Shown: positions 25,343 through 35,261, counted from the first letter of the stretch. The stretch is 64,000 nt of DNA from PALSA-505 sp036267135 (GCA_036267135.1 DATAWQ010000139.1:62001-126000); one strand, 5' to 3'. Numbers and translations are program-made. Notes: generated by a model not told the origin, from the sequence alone.

Positions 25343-25504
25343 ATGGGTTTCTTCGGGCGCATGAAGGACGTGAAGGCTGTGGCCGATGCCGCGCCCGCCT
25401 GATCGAGCAGGGGGGAGGTGGCAGCACAGGCACAGCAGATGGCGGCCACCCAGCGGGCATCGGCCACCGGTCTTCGGCAGGCCGTGGTCTCCTCCGGCAG
25501 GTGA
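25343..25504 (+). pseudogene. Small ORF interrupted by an in-frame TGA
   Basis: ATG 25343 (GGAG 8 nt upstream) begins MGFFGRMKDVKAVADAAPA, then TGA at 25400-25402. The same frame continues with the coding-like EVAAQAQQMAATQRA to a second stop at 25502-25504, exactly abutting the convergent HNH gene. The MGFF-x-RMKD opening resembles small helical actinobacterial proteins, which suggests a nonsense-mutated short gene. No SECIS-like hairpin with a GGUC loop is visible behind this TGA. Confidence 0.4.
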
Positions 25505-27397
25505 TCAGATGGGGTATGGGTCTGGTGTGCTGGTGACGCGTCTCCCGCTGGGCAGGTGCCAGACGAACACGCCCGGGGTGGGCTGATCGAGCCGCCAGCC
25601 GGGGGTCTGCTTGGTGCGGTGACAGCCGCGGCAGGCTGGTCCGAGGTCGCACTCACAGGTTCGTCCGCCCTGGTCGTATGGCACCGTATGGTCGTCGTCA
25701 CACTTGGTGGCCTGTCGGCGGCAGATTGGGTTGATGCAGGTGCGCTGCCGGACCTTGACGATGTGATGCAGCCGGGCGGGAATCCGGTACCCCGGCACTT
25801 CCCGGGCATGTGTGCACGTCCCGGCCTCGATCGGTTCGATCTTGAGCCGGGCCAGCCAGGCGGCCAGGCCGGCCGGGTCACCGCGGGCCGGTGGTGGCCG
25901 CCGGGCGCAGCCGTGTCCGGCCGCTCGGCCCTTCTTGTCGGTGAGCGTGACGCACCACCGGGAGCCAGGATTTTCGGCGATCCAGTCGGCGATGTCCTGG
26001 CAGGTCTCCACGCTGGCCGGTCCGAACCCGGCGATGTCACCCGGCGAGAAGCCCTGCCCGAGCCAGGAGGCCAGCGGCATGGTCAGGTTGACCGACCCCC
26101 GCAACGTCATGGGTCCCGGCCCCAGCCACGCACCGCCCGCCGCACCAGGACTGCTGGTTGTGTCGCGACGTGGAGCCGTGGTCGCGTCGGGGTTGCTGCT
26201 CGTGTCGCGGGCTGGTGTGCCGGCCGCGCCGGATCCGGGACTTGAGGAGGCCTGATCGTCCGGGTTGGAGGGCAGGAAGGTGCGCGGGTCGGTGCCGGTG
26301 AGCAAGCCGAGGAACACGGCGGCCCGCAGTTGCGACAACGTCGCATCCACCCCGGCCGCCTTCAGTTCCCGGGCGGCGGTATCGACCCGCTGATCGGCGG
26401 CCAGTGCGCCGCGGGTGGGCAGGTCGCGTCCGCACAGGGCGGCGGTGCCGCCGGAGGCTTCGCCGTAAATCTCTACCCGGGCGTCACGGGCCGCAGCGGC
26501 CACCCGCCGCCGCACCGCGTCTGGGTCGGCGGCCAGCACGGCCCGGCGCAGCCGGGCCCGAAGCTGGCCGGTGGTCAGCCGGGGTGCATCGTCGATGACC
26601 AGCAGTTCGACCGCCGCGGCCAGTTCCGGGTCCAGGCAGCCGGTCTCGTAAGCGATCAGCTCGGCTTTGAGCCGATCAATCCGCCCGGCCCACAGGGCCT
26701 CACTGGTGGCTGGCAGACGGGCCAGGCTGGCCCCGGTGGCCAGTAGCCGCTGGGCCGCGGGCCGGGTCCAGGCCAGCAGCATCCCGGTCTCGTTGTCGGT
26801 GTGCTCACCCACTCGCGGATCGGGTGCCGCGTCGCGGCGGCGAGCCAGTTCGGCTGCGGCTGCCCACAACCCGGCCGCTCCCCGTGACTCCAGCCGCCGG
26901 AACGCCAGTATCACCCCGGCCAGCGCATCGTCACTGAGCCCATCCAGCCCCGCGGCCACCGTGTCTCCCAGCGCGGCGGCCAGCACCGGCCCCGGCTCCA
27001 GATGATCGAGCACCGACCCGGACTCGAACCCCGGCCCACCCGGGCCTGAGCCGTCGTGGTCAGCTACGTCGTCCCAGTCCGCGGCCACGGCCGACGGTGG
27101 GTGCACGGTGGCGGCCCGGGCGGTGGTCTCTTCCTCCGGCTGGTCGTCGTCGAGCTGCTCTAGCCAGGAGTCCACATCCAGCGGCGGGGGGCTGTCCAGA
27201 CCGGCCCACACGGCGGCATCCTCATCGGGCGCCTCGTCTCCGGCCGTCGCGGCAATGTAAGCAGTCAGATCTTCTTCCTGCCCGGCCAGTCCCTCTTCGG
27301 ACGGCGGTTCCAGGCTGGATCCGTCGAGGTCCCTGGCGTCGGCCCAGGCCGCCATGGCGTCCGCCGGAGGCCTGGACTCCGCACCGTTGCTAGTCAT
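25505..27397 (-). CDS. DUF222 domain HNH endonuclease (13E12-repeat-like)
   Basis: A 630-residue protein. The acidic N-terminal 130 residues are low complexity. A DUF222 helical domain follows (ALAGVILAFRRLESRGAAGL through LIAYETGCLDPELAAAVE), then an S/T-rich linker, then a C-terminal HNH nuclease module: CINPICRRQATKCDDDHTVP, GGRTCECDLGPACRGCHRTK. The two Cys pairs and the D-x-DH core are intact. Such proteins are numerous in actinobacterial genomes and are often mobile; the target is unknown. Confidence 0.88.
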   Translation of the reverse strand: MTSNGAESRPPADAMAAWADARDLDGSSLEPPSEEGLAGQEEDLTAYIAATAGDEAPDEDAAVWAGLDSPPPLDVDSWLEQLDDDQPEEETTARAATVHPPSAVAADWDDVADHDGSGPGGPGFESGSVLDHLEPGPVLAAALGDTVAAGLDGLSDDALAGVILAFRRLESRGAAGLWAAAAELARRRDAAPDPRVGEHTDNETGMLLAWTRPAAQRLLATGASLARLPATSEALWAGRIDRLKAELIAYETGCLDPELAAAVELLVIDDAPRLTTGQLRARLRRAVLAADPDAVRRRVAAAARDARVEIYGEASGGTAALCGRDLPTRGALAADQRVDTAARELKAAGVDATLSQLRAAVFLGLLTGTDPRTFLPSNPDDQASSSPGSGAAGTPARDTSSNPDATTAPRRDTTSSPGAAGGAWLGPGPMTLRGSVNLTMPLASWLGQGFSPGDIAGFGPASVETCQDIADWIAENPGSRWCVTLTDKKGRAAGHGCARRPPPARGDPAGLAAWLARLKIEPIEAGTCTHAREVPGYRIPARLHHIVKVRQRTCINPICRRQATKCDDDHTVPYDQGGRTCECDLGPACRGCHRTKQTPGWRLDQPTPGVFVWHLPSGRRVTSTPDPYPI

Positions 27398-27644
27398 GCC
27401 TGGTCACCCCCCGGGAAGCTGGTCCGGATCGCTGTCATCGACAAAGCTAGCTCATGGCTCTGACATTTTCGCTACTGGTCTCGATAATTTGTCTATTGGT
27501 GCTGATAGAGTCGATTAAAGCATCGATCAGCGCCGCACCGAACGAGTGAACGACAGGGCTGAGAGCCTTCCGTGGCGCCGCCTGCGCACGCCACAGGAGA
27601 GCGTGCCACCCACAGTGGGCCGCGCCACAGGAGACAATGCTGTA

Positions 27645-29495
27645 ATGCCACGTCCCAACGATGGCGTCGCGGCGCTGCTGGCGGAGTACGCGGAGCTAAT
27701 CTCGATCACCGGCGGCGACGCCTTCCGGTCCCGCAGCTATGAGCGGGCGGCCAGGGCCATCAGGGGCCACCCGGTGGACGTGTCCGACCTCGACGCGGCC
27801 GAGCTTCGGCAGATCCCAGGAGTGGGGAAGTCGGTCGCGGACAAGGTGACCGAGTACCTCAGGACGGGCAGCATCGCGGCGGTCGAGGCGATCAGGGCGG
27901 AGATCCCGCCGGGTGTCCGCGAGATGATCGCGATTCCGGCGCTCGGGCCGAACCGCGCCCTGCAGCTTCACGCCGAGCTGGGGATCGGCTCGGTGGCCGA
28001 GTTGACCGAGGCGGTCAAGGACGGGCGGCTGCGGGATCTCAAGGGTTTCGGGCCGAAGAGTGAAGAGCGGATCCTGCGCGGCATCGAACTGCTGGCCCAG
28101 GCGGGCGAGCGGGTGCTGCTGAGCACCGGGCTGGAGACCGCCGAAGATATGGTGGCGGCGCTGCGGGCGGTTCCGGGTTGCGTCCGGTGTACGTACGCGG
28201 GCTCGGCGCGGCGCATGCGCGAGACGGTCGGCGACATCGACATCCTGGCCGCAGTGCCCAGTACCACAGTGCCCAGCACCGCCGTGCCCAGCACCGCCGT
28301 GCCCACGGACACCGCGGCCACACAGGACCCGGCCGGACTGGTTTCCGCGGCGGCGTCGGCGCCGCTGATGGCGGCGTTCGTGGCGCTCCCGAGCGTGGCC
28401 GAGGTGATCGCGAGCGGCCCTACCAAGACGACGGTGCGCACCAACCGCGGTCTCCAGGTTGATCTTCGTGTCGTGCCCGAGCACTCCTGGGGTGCGGCGT
28501 TGCAATATTTCACCGGCTCGCAAGCCCACAACGTGCGGACGCGCGAGATCGCGGTGCGACGCGGGTACAAGCTCTCGGAGTACGGCCTGTTCGAGGTGGA
28601 AACCGGCGGCCTGATCGCGTCCCTGACCGAGGAGGACATCTACCGCGCGCTCGGCATGAACTGGATACCGCCGACCCTGCGGGAGGACGGCGGCGAGATC
28701 GAGGCCGCCTCGCGCGATGAGCTCCCGGACCTGGTCACCGAGGCCGACCTGCGTGGCGACCTGCACACGCACACCAACCTCACCGACGGCATGTCCAGCC
28801 TCGAAGACATGGTCAGCGCCGCTCAGGACTGCGGCTACGAGTATTACGCCATCACCGACCACGCCCCGGACCTGATCATGCACCGGATGACCGACGAGAA
28901 GATGCTGGCCCAGCGCGAACAGGTCCGCGCCCTGCAAGCCAAACTGCAAACCAAGCTGCAAGCCGCCCTCCTGGGAACACCGCCCGCGCTCACGCTGTTG
29001 CACGGATCGGAGCTCAACATCGGGCCGGACGGCTCGGTGGACTGGCCCGCTAGCTTCCTGGACGGATTCGACATCTGCGTGGCCTCGGTGCACTCCCATT
29101 TCGGGCAGCCGAGGGCGGAGATGACCAGGAGGTTCATCAGGGCCGCCGAGAACCCGCACGTGAACGTCATCGGGCACCCGCTGACCAGGATCATCGGCCG
29201 CCGCGACCCGGTGGACGTCGACCTGGACGAACTGTTCCGGGCGTGCGCGCGAACGGGCACGGCTCTGGAGATCAACGGCTCGCCGCACCGGCGCGACCTG
29301 CCGGATGAACATCTGCGCCGGGCCAAGGAGGCAGGAGTGAAGTTCGCCATCGACAGCGACGCGCACGCGACCTCCGAGCTCAGCCGGCCCCGCTACGGAG
29401 TCGGCTCGGCCCAGCGCGGCTGGCTCACCAAGGACGACGTCATCAACACCTGGCCGCTCGACCGCCTCCGCACCTTCCTCCGCAAGGCCCGCTGA
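27645..29495 (+). CDS. polX: PHP-domain family X DNA polymerase (PolX)
   Basis: About 616 residues. N-terminal 8-kDa-like and helix-hairpin-helix region (IPGVGKSVADKV, LKGFGPKSEERIL), the palm-domain catalytic acidic motif ETVGDIDILAAV, then a fingers/thumb part, then a C-terminal PHP phosphoesterase domain with metal ligands in DLHTHTNLTDG, ITDHAPD, LHGSELNI, HPLTRI and FAIDSDAHA. The protein fills short gaps in base-excision repair and usually has 3'-5' exonuclease activity. Unusual: an insertion of about 30 residues with tandem VPST repeats directly after GDIDILAA. Start at ATG 27645, matching the family opening (MPRPNDGVAALLAEYAELI). Confidence 0.9.
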   Translation: MPRPNDGVAALLAEYAELISITGGDAFRSRSYERAARAIRGHPVDVSDLDAAELRQIPGVGKSVADKVTEYLRTGSIAAVEAIRAEIPPGVREMIAIPALGPNRALQLHAELGIGSVAELTEAVKDGRLRDLKGFGPKSEERILRGIELLAQAGERVLLSTGLETAEDMVAALRAVPGCVRCTYAGSARRMRETVGDIDILAAVPSTTVPSTAVPSTAVPTDTAATQDPAGLVSAAASAPLMAAFVALPSVAEVIASGPTKTTVRTNRGLQVDLRVVPEHSWGAALQYFTGSQAHNVRTREIAVRRGYKLSEYGLFEVETGGLIASLTEEDIYRALGMNWIPPTLREDGGEIEAASRDELPDLVTEADLRGDLHTHTNLTDGMSSLEDMVSAAQDCGYEYYAITDHAPDLIMHRMTDEKMLAQREQVRALQAKLQTKLQAALLGTPPALTLLHGSELNIGPDGSVDWPASFLDGFDICVASVHSHFGQPRAEMTRRFIRAAENPHVNVIGHPLTRIIGRRDPVDVDLDELFRACARTGTALEINGSPHRRDLPDEHLRRAKEAGVKFAIDSDAHATSELSRPRYGVGSAQRGWLTKDDVINTWPLDRLRTFLRKAR

Positions 29496-29511
29496 AGGGG
29501 CGCTGACACCG

Positions 29512-32055
29512 ATGACCGTACAGACAGAGAACCTCTTCGACCTGCTCCCGGACACTCCCGATCCTGACTCGGTCTTCGGGGCGTTCGCGGACTGGACGGC
29601 GGCCGAGGGCCTCAGCCTGTACCCGCACCAGGAAGAGGCGCTGATCGAGATCGTCTCGGGCGCCAACGTGATCCTGAGCAGCCCCACCGGCTCGGGCAAG
29701 AGCCTGGTCGCGGCCGGCGCCCACTTCAAGGCCCTGGCCAAGGGCGAGCGCTCCTTCTACACCGCCCCGATCAAGGCGCTGGTCTCGGAGAAGTTCTTCG
29801 CCTTGTGCGACATGTTCGGCGCCGAGAGCATCGGCATGATGACCGGCGACGTCAGCGTGAATGCCGACGCCCCGATCGTCTGCTGCACCGCGGAGATCCT
29901 GGCCAACATCGCCCTGCGCGACGGCGCCGAGGCCGACGTGGGCCAGGTGGTGATGGACGAGTTCCACTTCTACGCCGACCCGCACCGCGGCTGGGCCTGG
30001 CAGGTGCCGCTGATCGAGCTGCCGCACGTCCAGTTCCTGCTCATGTCCGCCACGCTCGGCGACGTCACCCGCTTCCAAGAGGACCTGACGCGACGCACCG
30101 GCCGCCCCACCGCCGTGGTCCAGTCCGCCGAGCGCCCCGTCCCCCTGGTCTACGAATACGTCCTGACCCCCCTGCACGAGACGCTCAAAGAGCTGCTGGA
30201 GACCAAGCAGGCCCCGATCTACGTGGTCCACTTCACCCGGGCCGCCGCGGTCGAGCAGGCTCAGGCGCTGATGAGCATCAACGTCTGCACCCGCGCGGAG
30301 AAGGACGCGATCGCCGACGTGATCGGCGACTTCCGGTTCGCCGCGGGCTTCGGCAAGACGCTGTCCCGGCTGGTCCGGCACGGCATCGGTGTGCACCACG
30401 CGGGCATGCTGCCCCGCTACCGGCGGTTGGTGGAGACGCTGACCCAGGCCGGCTTGCTGAAGGTGATCTGCGGCACCGACACGCTCGGCGTCGGCATCAA
30501 CGTGCCGATCCGCACCGTGCTGTTCACCGCTCTGGCCAAGTACGACGGCACCAAGACCCGCCACCTGCAGGCCAGGGAGTTCCACCAGATCGCGGGCCGG
30601 GCCGGGCGGGCCGGTTACGACACCACGGGCACGGTGGTCGTGCAGGCGCCCGAGCACGTGACGGAGAACGAGAAGGCGCTGGCCAAGGCCGGTGACGACC
30701 CGAAGAAGCGCCGCAAGGTCATCAGAAAGAAGCCGTCCGACGGCTTTGTCTCCTGGGGCGAACCCACCTTCAAGCGCCTGGTGGAGTCCGAGCCCGAGCC
30801 GCTCCAGTCCAGCTTCGCGGTCAGCCACGCGATGCTGCTCAACGTCATCAACCGCCCCGGCGACGCGTTCGCGAGCATGCGGCACCTGCTGACCGACAAC
30901 CACGAGGACCCGGCCGCGCAGCGCCGCCACATCAGGCAGGCGTTCGCGATCTACCGCGCGCTGCTGGCCGGCGGCGTGGTCGAGCGCCTGGACCAGCCGG
31001 ACGGGCTGGGCCGCGGCTGGCGGCTGACCGTGGATCTGCAGTCCGACTTCGCGCTCAACCAGCCGCTTTCCCCGTTCGCCCTGGCCGCGATCGAGCTGCT
31101 CGACCCCGAGGACCAGCAGTACCCACTGAACGTGCTCTCGGTGATCGAATCCACCCTGGACAACCCGCGCGAGGTGCTGTCCGCCCAGCTCCACCGGGCT
31201 CGCGGCGAGGCGGTGGCCCAGATGAAGGCCGAGGGCATCGAGTACGACCAGCGGATGGAGTTGCTCGAGGGCATCACCTACCCGCGGCCCCTGGCCGAGG
31301 ACATGCTCGAAGGCGCCTACGAGGTTTACAAGCAGGGCCACCCCTGGGTCGCCGACTATGAGCTCAGGCCCAAGTCCGTGGCCAGGGACATGTTCGAGCG
31401 CGCGATGACCTTCACCGAGTACGTCGCCTTCTACCAGCTGGCGCGGGCCGAGGGCATCGTGCTGCGCTACCTGGCCGACGCCTACAAGGCGCTGCGCCAG
31501 ACCGTGCCCGAAGAGGCCAAGACCGAAGAGCTGTTCGACCTGATCGAATGGCTGGGCGAGCTGGTCCGCCAGGTCGACTCCAGCCTGATCGACGAGTGGG
31601 AGAAGCTGCGCAACCCCGGCGCCGAAACCACCGAAGCCACCCGGCGCTCCGACGACCCCCCGCCGGTGACCGGCAACCCGCGGGCCTTCCGCGTGCTGGT
31701 CCGCAACGCGCTGTTCCGCCGGGTCGAACTGGCCGCGCTGCGCCGCTACGACCAGCTCGCGGAACTGGATGCAGTGAAGGGGGAAGGGGAGGCGGGTGGG
31801 GGCTGGGACATCGAGGCCTGGGCGGACGCGCTCGACCCGTACTTCGACGAGCACGACGACATCGGCACAAGTCCGGACGCCCGCGGCCCCGCCCTGCTGA
31901 TCATCGACCAGCACCCGGATCACTGGGACGTCCGCCAGATCTTCGACGACCCGGCCGGTGATCACGACTGGGGCATCATCGCGCGCGTCGACCTGGCCGC
32001 CTCCGATGCGGCTGGATCCGCGGTCATCCGGGTGACCCAGGCCGGCCAGCTATAA
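29512..32055 (+). CDS. DEAD/DEAH-box helicase with DUF3516 C-terminal domain
   Basis: An 847-residue superfamily 2 helicase. Motifs in order: Q-motif-like LYPHQEEALIEIVSG, I SPTGSGKSLVA, Ia APIKALVSEK, II VVMDEFHFYAD, III MSATLGDV, then VHHAGMLPRYRRLVE, V CGTDTLGVGINVP and VI HQIAGRAGRAGYD. The long C-terminal part (from about residue 400) is the actinobacterial DUF3516 region. Relatives are Ski2-like RNA helicases. ATG 29512 is 16 nt after the polX stop, so the two genes probably share a transcript. A dispersed repeat copy follows the stop. Confidence 0.92.
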   Translation: MTVQTENLFDLLPDTPDPDSVFGAFADWTAAEGLSLYPHQEEALIEIVSGANVILSSPTGSGKSLVAAGAHFKALAKGERSFYTAPIKALVSEKFFALCDMFGAESIGMMTGDVSVNADAPIVCCTAEILANIALRDGAEADVGQVVMDEFHFYADPHRGWAWQVPLIELPHVQFLLMSATLGDVTRFQEDLTRRTGRPTAVVQSAERPVPLVYEYVLTPLHETLKELLETKQAPIYVVHFTRAAAVEQAQALMSINVCTRAEKDAIADVIGDFRFAAGFGKTLSRLVRHGIGVHHAGMLPRYRRLVETLTQAGLLKVICGTDTLGVGINVPIRTVLFTALAKYDGTKTRHLQAREFHQIAGRAGRAGYDTTGTVVVQAPEHVTENEKALAKAGDDPKKRRKVIRKKPSDGFVSWGEPTFKRLVESEPEPLQSSFAVSHAMLLNVINRPGDAFASMRHLLTDNHEDPAAQRRHIRQAFAIYRALLAGGVVERLDQPDGLGRGWRLTVDLQSDFALNQPLSPFALAAIELLDPEDQQYPLNVLSVIESTLDNPREVLSAQLHRARGEAVAQMKAEGIEYDQRMELLEGITYPRPLAEDMLEGAYEVYKQGHPWVADYELRPKSVARDMFERAMTFTEYVAFYQLARAEGIVLRYLADAYKALRQTVPEEAKTEELFDLIEWLGELVRQVDSSLIDEWEKLRNPGAETTEATRRSDDPPPVTGNPRAFRVLVRNALFRRVELAALRRYDQLAELDAVKGEGEAGGGWDIEAWADALDPYFDEHDDIGTSPDARGPALLIIDQHPDHWDVRQIFDDPAGDHDWGIIARVDLAASDAAGSAVIRVTQAGQL

Positions 32056-32069
32056 CGTCACATTCATAA

Positions 32070-32085
32070 TGAACGGTGGCCACCG
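32070..32085 (-). repeat. Dispersed palindromic repeat, copy 2
   Basis: TGAACGGTGGCCACCG, the reverse orientation of the repeats at 20522 and 50060. It lies in the short space between the convergent helicase and WNG-repeat genes. Confidence 0.7.
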
Positions 32086-32130
32086 CAGCGCCGCCCTCAC
32101 CCAAAGCCGGCCGTCACCGCACGCCGGCCG

Positions 32131-34581
32131 TCACCCGCCCACCGATCTCCCCACGGCCAGCGTCACCGGCAACTCGGCCTGCCCGAAGTAGCTGCCCACC
32201 GCCACGCAGTGCGGCGCCGCGCAGGACATCCCGGTCACCGTGCTGCCCAGGGTCCCGACCGGCAGGCCGAAGGGCCGCAGCGACCACCTGATGCCGTTCC
32301 AGACCTCGGCGAACGTCACCGGCTGGTTGTTGGGCGTGAAGTCCCCGACGGCGAGGCAGGAGCGGGCCGACACGCAGGCCACGGCGGTCAGCCCGATGTC
32401 GCTCGTGCTGGTCCCCGCGTCCCCCGGATTGGGGACGTGCTCGAAGCTCCAGGTCTTCCCGTTCCACCGTTCCGCGAACGCTCCGCCGGGGCTGGCGAAA
32501 TAGCTGCCGCCGGCCGTGCAGGCCGAGGCAGAGGTGCACGACACCGAGGTGAAGGCGCCGCCCTGGGCCTTGGCCGGCAGCGGCACCGGCCGGACGTGCC
32601 AGCTCGTGCCGTTCCAGGCTTCGGCCAGCGGGACGGCGTCACCCGTGCCGGTGTTGTCCCAGCCGACCGCCGTGCAGGACGCCGCCGAGGTGCAGTCCAC
32701 CCCGAACAGCTGGCTGACCACGCCGGGCGTGGCGGCGGCCTGGATGGCCCACTTCGTGCCGTTCCACACCTCAACCAGGGCCTGCTGCTGCTGCGCGTGG
32801 TCGCGGTAGAGACCCACCGCGGTGCAGGCGTCCACTGCGGTGCACGACACCGCCTGCAGCGTGGTGAACCGGGCGCCGGGCGGGCTGGGCACGTGCCGGA
32901 GGCTCCAGGCCGAGCCGTTCCAGGTTTCGGACAGGCCGAACGCGGCCCCGAGCGGGCGGTTGAAGTAGTCGCCGACTGCGACGCAGGCGCCGGGCGACGG
33001 ACACGACACTGCGTCCAGGCTGCTGCCGATGGCTCCGGCCGGGTTGGGTGTGGCCTGAAGCCTCCAGGCCGAGCCGTTCCAGGTCTCGGCCAGGGTCACG
33101 TTGGTCTTGGTGGTGTTGTCGTAGAAGCCGACCGCCGTGCAGGCGGTGGCCACTGTCGAATCAAGCACGGGGCACGACACCGCCACGAACTGGCTGATCC
33201 TGGCCCCGGTGGGGCTGGCGATGGCGTCCAGGCGCCACGCCGAGCCGTTCCAGCCCTCGGCCAGCGGGACGCTGAACCCGGCGCTGTCGGACCGGACGCC
33301 GGCCGAGATGCAGGTGCCGGGCCTGGTGCCGGGCCCCTGTGCTGAAGTCACTGGGCAGGAGATGCCGTTGAGCTGGCTGGTCCTCGCGCCGGCCGGGTTC
33401 GGGGTGGACTGGATACCCCAGGCCGAGCCGTTCCAGGCTTCGGCCAGGGTCGCGATGCTGTTGCCTTTGATGTACGCGCCGGCGGCGGTGCAGGCGTTCG
33501 GCGAGGTGCAGGACACCGCGCCCAGTTCGCTGTCGTTCGCCCCGGCCGGGGCTGGGGTGGACTGTACCTTCCAGCCGATGCCGTTCCAGCGCTCGGCCAG
33601 GGCCGAGGTGGCGCCGCTACTGTCGATGGAGTCACCGGAAGCGGTGCAGTCGTAGGCCGCGGCGCACGACACACCGGTGAACTGGCTGCCGATGGAGCCG
33701 CGGATGCCCGCAGTGCGCTGGATGTGCCAGGCGGCGCCGTTCCAGACCTCGGCGAGCGTCACCGGGACGCCCGTGTCGCCTGCCTGGGCGCCGGCGGCGA
33801 TGCACGCGTTCGGCGAGGTGCAGGACACCGCGCCCAGTTCGGCGGCGACCGCGCCGGCCGGGTTGGGCGTGGTTTCGACCTGCCAGCTCTGGCCGTTCCA
33901 GGCTTCGGCCAGGGTCAGCGCCTGCCCGGCGCTGGTGTCATAGGTGCCGGTCGCCGTGCACGTCCGGGCCGATGGGCAGGTGATCGCGAAGAACCCGCTC
34001 GCGGTGGCGGCGGCCGGGCTGGGCACCGGCTGGATGCGCCAGGTCGCCCCGTTCCACCGCTCGGCCAGCGGCACATCGGCGCCCGCGGCGTCGAGGTAGA
34101 AGCCCGACGCGGCGCAAGCGTAAGGCCCGGCGCACGAGATGCCCGTGAGCTGGCTGCCGCCCGAGCCGGCCGGGTTGGGCGAGGACTGGGTTTGCCAGGT
34201 GGCGCCGTTCCAGAGCTGCGCCAGGGTCACCGTGGTGCCCGCGTCGTTGACGTAGGACCCGACGGCGATGCACGCGCGCGGGCCGCCGCACGAGATGGCC
34301 TCCAGCGTGCCGTTGGCCAGCCCGCCGGGGTTCGGGGTCGGCTCGGGCTGCCATGGGCCGTCCTCGAACCCGGGCGTGCCGGACAGCCTCTGGGCCGGGG
34401 TCGCCCAGCGGCTGTGACTGAAGGCGCTGGGATGCCACAGCCGCCCGGCCGCCGCGCCTGACCCGCCGTGAGAAACCGCCCGTGCTGGCGACGCCGATAG
34501 AACTGCGATCAAGCCCAGGAACGCGGCCAGGGCGGCCAGAAGCCGTCGTCCGCGCCGACCACCTCGCCATAATCCCGACAT
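32131..34581 (-). CDS. Large secreted protein with 14 cysteine-pair WNG repeats (paralogue A)
   Basis: About 816 residues. The N-terminus is a signal peptide (RRLLAALAAFLGLIAVLSAS, then PARA). The rest consists of 14 repeats of about 50 residues, each with a V-x-C-x5-C-x-A-x-G unit, a short strand pair, then LAE-x-WNG-x-x-W and a proline-rich turn. Examples are VSCTSPNACIAAG with LAEVWNGAAW. One Cys pair per repeat suggests a disulfide in each blade. Fourteen repeats would make two seven-bladed beta-propellers, but that fold is inferred. ATG 34581 was chosen because the signal peptide starts there. The paralogue at 38315-40717 aligns repeat by repeat. Function unknown; an extracellular binding role is likely. 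Confidence 0.82.
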   Translation of the reverse strand: MSGLWRGGRRGRRLLAALAAFLGLIAVLSASPARAVSHGGSGAAAGRLWHPSAFSHSRWATPAQRLSGTPGFEDGPWQPEPTPNPGGLANGTLEAISCGGPRACIAVGSYVNDAGTTVTLAQLWNGATWQTQSSPNPAGSGGSQLTGISCAGPYACAASGFYLDAAGADVPLAERWNGATWRIQPVPSPAAATASGFFAITCPSARTCTATGTYDTSAGQALTLAEAWNGQSWQVETTPNPAGAVAAELGAVSCTSPNACIAAGAQAGDTGVPVTLAEVWNGAAWHIQRTAGIRGSIGSQFTGVSCAAAYDCTASGDSIDSSGATSALAERWNGIGWKVQSTPAPAGANDSELGAVSCTSPNACTAAGAYIKGNSIATLAEAWNGSAWGIQSTPNPAGARTSQLNGISCPVTSAQGPGTRPGTCISAGVRSDSAGFSVPLAEGWNGSAWRLDAIASPTGARISQFVAVSCPVLDSTVATACTAVGFYDNTTKTNVTLAETWNGSAWRLQATPNPAGAIGSSLDAVSCPSPGACVAVGDYFNRPLGAAFGLSETWNGSAWSLRHVPSPPGARFTTLQAVSCTAVDACTAVGLYRDHAQQQQALVEVWNGTKWAIQAAATPGVVSQLFGVDCTSAASCTAVGWDNTGTGDAVPLAEAWNGTSWHVRPVPLPAKAQGGAFTSVSCTSASACTAGGSYFASPGGAFAERWNGKTWSFEHVPNPGDAGTSTSDIGLTAVACVSARSCLAVGDFTPNNQPVTFAEVWNGIRWSLRPFGLPVGTLGSTVTGMSCAAPHCVAVGSYFGQAELPVTLAVGRSVGG

Positions 34582-34637
34582 AGCGGAGAAGTTACCCCAG
34601 GCGTCCCGCCGTGACCAGACGCCCCGTGACCAGAGAT

Positions 34638-35261
34638 TCAGGCCGCGACGCGCCAGGCCCGGAGCATGGCCTCGGCCCCCGCCCGCGCCTTTCTGGCCGC
34701 GGCCAGATCCCCCTCGACCAGCGCGGTGATGGTCGCTCCCTCGGACAACAGCATCCACTGGTCCGACAGTGCGTCCGCGCCGGGCAGCCCGGCCGCCTCG
34801 GCCAGTTCGGAGAAGTAGCGCCGGCACCGGGTCTTGTGCGCCATCACCGCGTCGTGCGCCGGATGGGAGGCGTCGGCGAGTTCCACGGTCGCGTTGATGA
34901 ACGCGCACCCCCGGAAATCCCGCCGCCCGAACCACTTGTCCAGCACGTCGAACACGGCCAGCAGTCGCTGCGCCGGATCCGCCGAGCTGGCCTCGACCTC
35001 ACCCACGAACCAGGCGAAGAACCGCTCGTCCAGCGCGTGCAGGCAGGCGGCCAGCAGATCGTCCTTGGCCCTGAAGTGCTTGTACACGGTGACCTTGGTG
35101 ACCGACGCCCCCGCCGCCACCTCGTCCACGCTGACCGCCCGGATCCCCCTGCGGTAGAACAGCCGGGCCGCCGAGTTCAGGATCTTGACGTTGGTCCTGG
35201 CCGCTTCCCGGGTGGCGCGGTCTTCGTAGGGACCTGTTCGCACTCGGGCCTCCCGCGCCAC
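34638..35261 (-). CDS. TetR/AcrR-family transcriptional regulator
   Basis: A 207-residue repressor-type protein. The N-terminal helix-turn-helix is LNSAARLFYRRGIRAVSVDE through VTKVTVYKHFRAKDDLLAAC; the C-terminal ligand domain carries the QacR/YfiR-like segment FRGCAFINATVELADASHPA. It is divergent from the acyl-CoA-synthetase pair, and the shared 70-bp region holds a palindromic operator at 35299-35314. It probably represses both directions until an acyl-CoA or xenobiotic binds; the ligand is inferred from context. Confidence 0.92.
   Translation of the reverse strand: MAREARVRTGPYEDRATREAARTNVKILNSAARLFYRRGIRAVSVDEVAAGASVTKVTVYKHFRAKDDLLAACLHALDERFFAWFVGEVEASSADPAQRLLAVFDVLDKWFGRRDFRGCAFINATVELADASHPAHDAVMAHKTRCRRYFSELAEAAGLPGADALSDQWMLLSEGATITALVEGDLAAARKARAGAEAMLRAWRVAA

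Noticed and set aside
25400..25402. Second selenocysteine codon in the small ORF
   Set aside because: No GGUC-type hairpin follows and the product is not a redox protein; a nonsense mutation is simpler.
29443..31965. Long minus-strand frame opposite the DUF3516 helicase
   Set aside because: Composition-driven shadow; all helicase motifs are on the plus strand.
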